From assembly GCA_048498515.1 (NCBI GenBank), contig JBEHXV010000006.1:111439-175438 (forward strand): 64,000 nt of DNA, given 5' to 3'. This document shows, in pieces, positions 57,823 to 64,000 of the stretch; positions within the stretch are counted from its first letter, which is position 1; every line of letters starts with the position of its first letter. The position numbers and the translations under genes are program-made. The DNA is from UBA4416 sp048498515 (GTDB lineage Bacteria; Bacteroidota; Bacteroidia; B-17B0; Aurantibacillaceae). The notes below the pieces were generated by a model. It saw nothing but the letters and a program-made list of their open reading frames with translations. It searched no databases and had not been told where the DNA came from.

Positions 57823-59865
57823 ATGCAGTTCGTCACAAATATTTACAAAAGAATATTTTTTCTTACATGTGTAATATTTATTACACATTTGCAGCTGCAC
57901 GCACAAAAGCCTAAAACGCCTGATACTAAAGGGGATCAGAAGACCGAGTTCTCATTAAAAAAAGATTCTATCGATATAAAGGCAAAAGAGAAGGAGATCA
58001 AGGATAAATTCCTGAAAACATTTTATGATAAGATCAGCATCAAAAAATATCTGCGTGATAAAGAAAAAACAAGAATAATAAATGTTGCCGATAGTTTAAT
58101 AAACAAAAAAATTGCCGGCAATTCAACCATCAATAAGCAGATTGTTACCATTGTTGATGTGCTGCTTTCATTGAATACAGAAAAGAAAAAAATTGATACT
58201 GTATTTGTACATCCTGAAGTAGCACCTACTGAATCGAGTGAAGAAGAGAAAACGGATATCACCATCGATCAACTGGCAGATAAGCTGTTTCCGCTTATCC
58301 AGGAAAAAGTAAAAGATGAGGAAAATAAAACAACGCTTAACAAAAAACTAAATATATACAGGGAATTACGTCTTCATCCGGGAGGTATTATTGACACCTT
58401 AACGATCGATAAAGCGCTTTCAAAACAATACACGCTTAAGATAGCGCAACGAAATGAGGTTTTCGGTTTTCATCCTTTCTGGCGAAAAAATTATGATGAT
58501 TATCATTTTGAGTTGATAACCACACTGGCGTATTATGGTTACGAACTGAATGGGAAGACCGGCCTGCCCAAAAACCTCAATGGCTGGGATTCAACAGGCA
58601 TTGTTAAGCGCGCGCAAAAGGACGGCTGCAAGGTGGTCTTATCTGTATTTTGTCCGAATAAAGCCGATCTTTCCTATTTCCTTTCAAACGAGGCGGCACA
58701 ACATAAATTTATTTCAACCATCATTCATTGCATTAAAACAACACAAAAGGCTAACGGTGTTAACCTTATGTTTGATATTCCAAAAGGGGATCACAGGCAT
58801 AATTTCTCAAAATTTGTGAGAAAGCTTTCAGCCGAATTAAAAATTGCCGGGCAGGGCTATGAACTCAGTATCACAGTTCCGGCTTATGATGAGTTTCAAA
58901 CCTACGATATAAAACACCTGAGCGTGTATGCAAACAAGTTTATTATTGATTTCTCCAAAAAAAACCTGTACGGTTCGCTTGTGCCTTTAACGGGGAACAA
59001 TTATAGCCTTGAAAAGGGAATACACAATTACCTGGACTATAAAGTTTTGCCAAGCAAATTCCTGGCCTGCATGCCATTCCGCGGCGGCCTGTGGGATTAT
59101 GAAACCGAATTATTCAATGATTATATTCCTTACAGCAAGATCAATGAATTGTACGTGAATGATTACGGCAAAACCTATGATAAAAACGCCTGTGCGCAAC
59201 GTAGCGATGTGGTGATTGACGGAGATACGCTTGAGCAGTTGTGGTTTGATGATCCTAAAACCCTTGGCGAGAAATACGATCTTATTTTAAAAAACAAAAT
59301 GGGCGGTGTAGCCATTTGGTATTTGGGTGATGACCACAACGATTCCGATATGTGGAACACCCTGGTAGATAAAATGGTAGTGTTTGATTCGACGGATGTG
59401 GTGATCTTGAAAAAGATACCCGCTGAGGAAACAAGCTTATGGAAAAAAATAAAAAAAGAATTGCAGTTGTATAAACTTTTATTCAGCCATCCATGCGATT
59501 TTGACCAGAAGCTTAAAGCCCAGATGAAAGCGGATGATTACATTGGCTACGTAGCTTTGGGATTTTTGCTCTTATTTATCATTATAGGTTTATATACCAT
59601 TGCTCAAAGGCGCCTGTTGGGCGATGACTGGAAACAGAATAATTTCTTTTTAAGCACACTGATCGTGCTGGTAATGCTTGTTATGATCTCGGGACTGATG
59701 TTCTTTTTCCTGAACCCCGACTATACATCGTTTGGGCACAGCCACGACGATTGCGAAACCAGTTTCTTTACCATTTTGCAGGTACTTGCCATTGGCTTTT
59801 TAATTGGCCTGCTGGCTATGCGACTCTTGGTGTTCCCATTGATAAAGAGAAAAGAAACCCCTTAG
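57823..59865 (+). CDS. Exported membrane protein with degenerate GH18-like domain
   Basis: 680 residues. Signal peptide (1-27, FFLTCVIFITHLQLHA), charged region (30-180), then a GH18 fold like spore-germination hydrolases (NEVFGFHPFWRKNYDDYHFE, LITTLAYYGYELN, GCKVVLSVFCPN, GGVAIWYLGDD; about 205-520), and three C-terminal helices (VALGFLLLFIIIGLYTI, FFLSTLIVLVMLVMISGLMF, VLAIGFLIGLLAMRLLVFPL). The catalytic DGxDxDxE motif is replaced by NGVNLMFD (311-318), so it is probably inactive as a chitinase but may still bind glycan. Divergent from the eCIS operon, suggesting an envelope-anchoring or lysis-related role; this is inference. Confidence 0.7.
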   Translation: MQFVTNIYKRIFFLTCVIFITHLQLHAQKPKTPDTKGDQKTEFSLKKDSIDIKAKEKEIKDKFLKTFYDKISIKKYLRDKEKTRIINVADSLINKKIAGNSTINKQIVTIVDVLLSLNTEKKKIDTVFVHPEVAPTESSEEEKTDITIDQLADKLFPLIQEKVKDEENKTTLNKKLNIYRELRLHPGGIIDTLTIDKALSKQYTLKIAQRNEVFGFHPFWRKNYDDYHFELITTLAYYGYELNGKTGLPKNLNGWDSTGIVKRAQKDGCKVVLSVFCPNKADLSYFLSNEAAQHKFISTIIHCIKTTQKANGVNLMFDIPKGDHRHNFSKFVRKLSAELKIAGQGYELSITVPAYDEFQTYDIKHLSVYANKFIIDFSKKNLYGSLVPLTGNNYSLEKGIHNYLDYKVLPSKFLACMPFRGGLWDYETELFNDYIPYSKINELYVNDYGKTYDKNACAQRSDVVIDGDTLEQLWFDDPKTLGEKYDLILKNKMGGVAIWYLGDDHNDSDMWNTLVDKMVVFDSTDVVILKKIPAEETSLWKKIKKELQLYKLLFSHPCDFDQKLKAQMKADDYIGYVALGFLLLFIIIGLYTIAQRRLLGDDWKQNNFFLSTLIVLVMLVMISGLMFFFLNPDYTSFGHSHDDCETSFFTILQVLAIGFLIGLLAMRLLVFPLIKRKETP

Positions 59866-59880
59866 CAGTGTAGTGTCTTT

Positions 59881-60486
59881 ATGAACATCATTGACCAATT
59901 CAACATTCACCGTTATCATAAGGAGCAAATGGCGGCTTATGGTGAGGACAATGCGAGGGCCCTGGGATGGAAAACAGAAGAAGGGCAATTCAAGCGCTTT
60001 GAGATCTTATCACAAATTGGCGACCTTGAAAACTGCTCGGTACTGGATGCTGGCTGTGGTTATGGTGATCTTTGCGGATTTTTAAATCAGAAATTTACCG
60101 GCATGCGTTATATTGGTATTGACCTGGAAGATGTTTTTTTAGAGCGGGCAACACAGCGTTATTCCAATAGTGGCGAAACTGCATTCTTTACCGGTGATGT
60201 TACTAAAGCGGAATTACCTTTTACCGATTATATTTTAGCCAGTGGTATTTTCAACTATCCAAACACCGATACGGAATACCTGTTTAAAACCATCGTCAAA
60301 TTATTTAACAACTGCCGCATAGGTTTTGGCTTTAACCTGTTGGATAAAACAGAGGCCACTAACAGCTTGCTTGTTACTTACGACCGGCATAGGGTTCTTG
60401 CGTTTTGCAAAACCTTAAGCAACAGTGTTGTTTTAAAAGAAAATTATTATGAAAATGACTTTACGATCATGATGTATACCAGGTAA
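59881..60486 (+). CDS. Class I SAM-dependent methyltransferase
   Basis: 201 residues with Rossmann methyltransferase motif I SVLDAGCGYGDLCGFL (about 54-69), acidic strand-2 end YIGIDLEDVFLERA, motif II-like FFTGDVTKAELPFTDYI. The following ILASGIFNYPNTDTEYLF fits the generic family. Substrate unknown. It lies 15 bases after the GH18-like gene on the same strand, so probably in its transcript and possibly a modifier of the eCIS or its cargo. Confidence 0.82.
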   Translation: MNIIDQFNIHRYHKEQMAAYGEDNARALGWKTEEGQFKRFEILSQIGDLENCSVLDAGCGYGDLCGFLNQKFTGMRYIGIDLEDVFLERATQRYSNSGETAFFTGDVTKAELPFTDYILASGIFNYPNTDTEYLFKTIVKLFNNCRIGFGFNLLDKTEATNSLLVTYDRHRVLAFCKTLSNSVVLKENYYENDFTIMMYTR

Positions 60487-60536
60487 TACCCGTGTACATT
60501 CTTTTCCTAATCGTATTGTTCTTATGTAACGTGTAA

Positions 60537-62174
60537 TTATACTTTAGAAATGTGATCGGCCAGGTTTTCATTAAAAACTTTAATGACCGATTTTATGGAA
60601 TCCCTTGCCGGGTTAAGGTTCTTGTTTCCCCTACCCCTTGTGTGCGCATCCAAAGCGATAGAGCCCATCACCTCGGTTTTTATTTCAAGGCCTTTAATTT
60701 TCCAGGTATCGTTATTATGTCCGCCCATTGCTCCTAACCAGGTAATTGAAATACACTTAGCAATTCCATCAGCTGCTAAATTATTCAGGTAAGCTTTCAT
60801 GTCACCCCAATCCAAGTCAGCTGATTCGGTTTCTTCCTTCTCGTACTTCTCGGTCATTTTAGCCTTTATTTTGTACTTTAAGGTGGTGATGGCCGCTTGC
60901 TTATCAAAACCAGGGTTGTACCAGTTGCCTTCGGTTGTTTCTACATAATTACTTATAAGATCACTAATTTCCCATTCTTCCGCAATGTCAAGGTTGTTAT
61001 TCCATTCCTCCTCGGCATCCGCTACATTGGCGTACAAACGCCTTTGAATACTTTTTCCATTTGTATAAAAAGCTTGTTCTTTAAGCTGAGAAACCGGTAA
61101 TGCCGTTGATAATGCCTTTGCTCCCATCACATCTGCTTCATGTTCCAGGCCCGGGTCATCGTTTACTGCTACTCCCTGTTTCATTTGCATGGTAGGTTTT
61201 ACACGACCTTGGCGCTGCTGCACTACGTGCCAGGCCTCATGTGCCAGGTGCTGTTCCTGCCCGGGACCGATATGAATGTCGCTTCCCTGTGCATAGGCCA
61301 GTGCATTAAGTTGAGCGGGTTGCGATGAGTTGTAATGTACTTTCACATCACTCATATCCATGCCTGATAAATTTTCGATACCAGATTTCAACTGATCGGG
61401 CATACCTGTTTTATTTTCTTTACGTTGAACAACACTCTTCATCTGCAATTCTTCTTCGGGCGCCGCTTTCTGAACGATGGCACTTTTCATCTGGAGTTCT
61501 TCTTCGGGAGCGGCTTTTTGAACAACGCTCTTCATCTGCAATTCTTCTTCCGGTGCCGCTTTCTGAACAATGGCGCTTTTCATCTGGAGCTCTTCTTCGG
61601 GAGCAGCTTTTTGAACAACGCTCTTCATTTGCAATTCCTCTTCGGGTGATGCTTTTTGAACGATGGCGCTTTTCATCTGGAGTTCTTCTTCGGGAGCGGC
61701 TTTTTGAACAACGCTCTTCATCTGCAATTCCTCTTCGGGCGCCGCTTTCTGAACGATGGCGCTTTTCATCTGGAGCTCTTCCTCGGGAGCAGCTTTTTGA
61801 ACAACGCTCTTCATTTGCAATTCCTCTTCGGGTGATGCTTTTTGAACGATGGCGCTTTTCATCTGGAGCTCTTCCTCGGGAGCAGCCTTTTGAACAATGC
61901 TCTTCATCTGCAATTCCTCTTCGGGCGCCACTTTCTGAACGATAGCGCTTTTCATCTGCAATTCTTCTTCGGGCGCCGCTTTTTGAACAATGCTCTTCAT
62001 TTGCAATTCCTCTTCTGGTGCCGCTTTTTGAACGATGGCGCTTTTCATCTGGAGCTCTTCTTCGGGAGCAGCCTTTTGCAGTACCGAAACTGCTGGCATA
62101 CTTAATCCATTTTCAGAAGACGCTGCTTTTTCTTCGTTTGGTTTTTTATTCAGACTGTGTTTACTGTATCCCAT
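60537..62174 (-). CDS. DUF4157 eCIS-associated protein with 14 tandem repeats, candidate cargo
   Basis: 545 residues. Residues 1-30: polar leader. Residues 31-247: 14 tandem 15/16-residue units of form [AI/I/V]VQKAAPEEELQMKS. Residues about 258-350: DUF4157, with QGSDIHIGPGQEQHLAHEAW containing HEAWH (His312-Glu313...His316) and a downstream LEHEAD with Glu346, the metal-protease-like signature of the eCIS core domain. Residues about 365-545: an unassigned C-terminal domain (LYANVADAEEEWNNN, KCISITWLGAMGGHNNDTWK, GSIALDAHTRGRGNKN). DUF4157 proteins mark eCIS loci across bacteria and have been linked to cargo/toxin maturation. Here it lies 3 kb beyond the operon's 5' end on the same strand. 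Confidence 0.85.
   Translation of the reverse strand: MGYSKHSLNKKPNEEKAASSENGLSMPAVSVLQKAAPEEELQMKSAIVQKAAPEEELQMKSIVQKAAPEEELQMKSAIVQKVAPEEELQMKSIVQKAAPEEELQMKSAIVQKASPEEELQMKSVVQKAAPEEELQMKSAIVQKAAPEEELQMKSVVQKAAPEEELQMKSAIVQKASPEEELQMKSVVQKAAPEEELQMKSAIVQKAAPEEELQMKSVVQKAAPEEELQMKSAIVQKAAPEEELQMKSVVQRKENKTGMPDQLKSGIENLSGMDMSDVKVHYNSSQPAQLNALAYAQGSDIHIGPGQEQHLAHEAWHVVQQRQGRVKPTMQMKQGVAVNDDPGLEHEADVMGAKALSTALPVSQLKEQAFYTNGKSIQRRLYANVADAEEEWNNNLDIAEEWEISDLISNYVETTEGNWYNPGFDKQAAITTLKYKIKAKMTEKYEKEETESADLDWGDMKAYLNNLAADGIAKCISITWLGAMGGHNNDTWKIKGLEIKTEVMGSIALDAHTRGRGNKNLNPARDSIKSVIKVFNENLADHISKV
61434..62084 (-). repeat. 14-unit in-frame tandem repeat within DUF4157 gene
   Basis: Units alternate 16 and 15 codons, so the higher-order DNA period is 93 bp. 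DNA identity is high with small changes (QKAAP, QKVAP, QKASP), suggesting recent expansion by recombination. Each unit has one EEELQMKS core. Plus-strand frames opposite it are shadows. Confidence 0.95.
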
Positions 62175-62353
62175 AAAAAAAGAGTTGAGTGTTGAAGGGC
62201 CAAAGAATTTTAAACTAATGTAGTTTAATTTTTTGAATAAAAAAACAACTGAGAGCCAAAGCTATAAACAGGTTTCTGTTTATGAAGATTAATTTTGCAT
62301 TTTATACATAAACCTTACACTAAAAAGCTGTTCCTGGATTTATCTGTACTTCT

Positions 62354-62833
62354 GCAATGCGACTTTTATCATCCATGATATGGATGTAATTTTCTTAGGA
62401 TCAGGATAGAATCAAAAACAAGGAATACAGATTTAATAACCTGTTCACAACAACCCTTAACCATAAAACACAACTAACAATGTCTTTACATTGGCTTCGT
62501 ACCTTCAGACCATTTACGCCGGGTTATAAAACCCGCCGCTACTAACATTCTGCCCCGATGGGGCAACAATAGAAAATAATTTTCCCATCTTTAAGCAATG
62601 CGGCTCTTGTCATCCATCATATGGATGTAATTCTTTTCGTAGGATCAGAAAATATGTGAAACAAAGTTTTTAATAACCTGTTTATAAAAACCTCTAACGA
62701 TAAAATACAACTAACAATATCTTTACATTGGCTTCGTACCTTCAGACCATTTACACCGGGTTATACAACCCGCCGCTACTAACATTCTGCCCCTATGGGG
62801 CAACAATGGAAAATAATTTTTCCATCTTTAAGC
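62354..62833. repeat. Two tandem copies of a 241-bp element
   Basis: Copy 1 starts at GCAATGCGACTTTTATCATC (62354) and copy 2 at GCAATGCGGCTCTTGTCATC (62595). Both contain TTTACATTGGCTTCGTACC, a CCGGGTT/AACCCG hairpin and the palindrome GCCCC-N3-GGGGC, ending with CCATCTTTAAGC. The gap 62175-62832 has no gene; 62175-62353 is A+T-rich with nothing else recognisable. The two copies differ at scattered positions. Confidence 0.85.
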
Positions 62834-63042
62834 TACTCCTTCAAGTAAATTAATTTAAGATGGCTAATGATTTCATTTCCATTTAAACTCTTTTCTTCAC
62901 TAAGTTCATTTCCTGCCGTCAAATGAAGATGCTCATTTTTCTCCTTTATAAATTGAAGATAACTTATTAATTCTTCAATATCCCTAGTATTAAGAATCAT
63001 CTCAATACTTTTTTTACTTTCATCTATTTCTATTTTTATCAT
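62833..63042 (-). CDS. Probable immunity protein (Imm32-like) for the RHS toxin
   Basis: 69 residues: MIKIEIDESKKSIEMILNTR, DIEELISYLQFIKEKNEHLH, LTAGNELSEEKSLNGNEIIS. The compact beta-helix-beta layout and the HLHLTAGNELSEEK segment recall the Imm32 group of polymorphic-toxin immunity proteins; I recognise it by pattern only. The gene starts 2 bases after the stop of the RHS gene on the same strand, the classical toxin-immunity arrangement. It would bind and neutralise the RHS C-terminal toxin. Confidence 0.6.
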   Translation of the reverse strand: MIKIEIDESKKSIEMILNTRDIEELISYLQFIKEKNEHLHLTAGNELSEEKSLNGNEIISHLKLIYLKE

Positions 63043-63044
63043 AA

Positions 63045-64000
63045 TTAAAATCCTCCTGATACTTGTAATTTCTTTTTTGGGGAAACATTTAACGGTTTCG
63101 GATTAGCATAATTAACATCTACATGAGGCCCTTCGACTTTTTTTCCATAAACACCTCCCGGATCAAGATTATATGAATATCCAGACTTTGTATTTTGATA
63201 AGATTTAGCGCCAGTTTTAGGGTTTTCATATTTCAAAATTAATTTTCCACTTTCAACATGATTTTGGAACCCTCGATCAATTTCAGCTAAAGTACTATTT
63301 TTAAATGGATTATCTAGGCCTTTCATAGGCTTTGGTGAAGGTTTTAGTAAAAAAATAGGCACTTTAGGGAGTACAGGTTTTACAGGAGGAGCTGCTACTA
63401 CTAAACTGCCGTAAGTTCCTACCTGATCAAGTATATAACCTACCCAAATCGCAGTTCCATTATCTGCTTTATCAGCAGCATTTTTAGTTGCAACAAAGTT
63501 AGCCATTTCAGAATTTCCTTTAAGCGCCCAATATTCGGGGTTATCAGGACCATATAATTGCTCTTGTACTCTCGGTTTGATTTTTGTGAAGTCAATTATT
63601 TTTTCATTTTTAGGTGATTCAATTTTTTTATATGCAATATTTGTATTATCTCCTAGAGTAAGAGGTTTGTTATTATCAGGAATTGAATCAACTGGTTTTT
63701 TAACAGGCTTAAATATATCAGCACTAGCATGAATTAAGGTTCCTGATGTTGCATTCTCCATAAATGTTTTTGACGCCGGATTATTACTAGGCTGACTCCC
63801 CCCTTGTTGTGATTCGCCACTTCCTTGCATTCCATCTATATCAATATCTCCAATCGACTTATTCCCAGCATAATTATAAGGCGTTAAATGTGTATAATCA
63901 GCGGCAAGTGGGTCGACGGAAATGAATCTACAAGTCCAAGCCGCATAATACCTTGCCCCATAATAATACAATCCACTTTCGGCGTCTTTCTCTTTACCAA
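63045..64000 (-). CDS. RHS-repeat polymorphic toxin, C-terminal part (gene cut by window edge)
   Basis: The frame is open to base 64000, so the gene starts beyond the window. The part seen begins with GKEKDAESGLYYYGARYYA, the RHS core junction, then RFISVDPLAADYTHLTPYNY and AGNKSIGDIDIDG, and continues into a variable C-terminal toxin of about 260 residues (SGKLILKYENPKTGAKSYQN, SGYSYNLDPGGVYGKKVEGP, HVDVNYANPKPLNVSPKK). The toxin class is unclear; the GYSYNLDPGGxYGKKxxxPHVDVNY run looks nuclease-like. The immunity gene follows. The region is A+T-rich relative to the eCIS operon. Confidence 0.85.
   Translation of the reverse strand, partial: GKEKDAESGLYYYGARYYAAWTCRFISVDPLAADYTHLTPYNYAGNKSIGDIDIDGMQGSGESQQGGSQPSNNPASKTFMENATSGTLIHASADIFKPVKKPVDSIPDNNKPLTLGDNTNIAYKKIESPKNEKIIDFTKIKPRVQEQLYGPDNPEYWALKGNSEMANFVATKNAADKADNGTAIWVGYILDQVGTYGSLVVAAPPVKPVLPKVPIFLLKPSPKPMKGLDNPFKNSTLAEIDRGFQNHVESGKLILKYENPKTGAKSYQNTKSGYSYNLDPGGVYGKKVEGPHVDVNYANPKPLNVSPKKKLQVSGGF

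Noticed and set aside
61434..62084. Regular repeats that resemble a CRISPR array
   Set aside because: Units are directly adjacent with no spacers, are in frame, and encode a conserved peptide.
61325..62105. Three long plus-strand frames across the DUF4157 repeats
   Set aside because: They exist because a 93-bp repeat lacks stops in other frames; the minus frame has the HExxH domain and a proper N- and C-terminus.
60537..62174. DUF4157 protein as an ordinary secreted protease
   Set aside because: No signal peptide or T9SS tail; cytoplasmic loading into an eCIS particle fits better.

Overview
The window comes from a Bacteroidota chromosome, probably an environmental lineage of the Sphingobacteria/Chitinophagia/Flavobacteriia kind. 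The signs are a relic type IX secretion sorting tail, three tandem DUF1573 proteins, TAnnTTTG-type promoter elements, almost no Shine-Dalgarno sequences, a Bacteroidetes-style LptD, DUF5908 and DUF4255 genes, and many short palindromic intergenic repeats. No tRNA, rRNA, CRISPR array or intact insertion sequence was seen. Both ends of the window cut genes: a TPR protein on the left and an RHS toxin on the right.

Bases 1-21 kb are mostly housekeeping: ribH, a minus-strand operon (three DUF1573 proteins, a WG-repeat protein, tsaE, an outer-membrane protein), valS, an A+T-rich orphan class III nucleotidyl cyclase, dusB, a SPOR-domain amidase, lptD, methyltransferase, UbiA-type prenyltransferase, maf, a YihY membrane protein and a Nei-type glycosylase. 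At least three of these genes (WG-repeat, dusB, lptD) appear to start at ATT or ATC.

Bases 21-34 kb look like a stress and DNA-repair cluster: Nudix, FAD/Rieske oxidoreductase, DUF3606, SDR, topoisomerase IB, Ku and LigD, then a DUF4142 lipoprotein, a Tyr/Gly/Gln/Asn-rich disordered protein, a LuxR-type regulator and endonuclease V. LigD is split at an A10 tract into a phosphoesterase gene and a ligase-polymerase gene, and copies of a palindromic repeat lie inside both of its linkers.

Bases 34-37.4 kb form an A+T-rich islet: a Cys-rich membrane protein, a lipoprotein and an OLD-family ATPase/TOPRIM nuclease. It is bracketed by two copies of CCTGGGGTAATCCCTA, the second ahead of a 25-residue membrane peptide.

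Bases 37.5-57.6 kb hold a complete extracellular contractile injection system (eCIS) operon on the minus strand, 15 genes in the order: DUF4255 terminator, unknown, sheath, tube, tube, DUF5908, LysM, VgrG-like spike, PAAR tip, gp25, large baseplate, putative fibre, second baseplate, tape measure, AAA+ ATPase. Facing it are a membrane protein with a degenerate GH18 domain and a methyltransferase. Next comes a DUF4157 protein with 14 tandem EEELQMKS repeats, an HExxH motif and an unassigned C-terminal domain, the best candidate cargo or effector. The right edge has an RHS polymorphic toxin C-terminus with a probable immunity gene, so the window ends in a region of secreted toxins.
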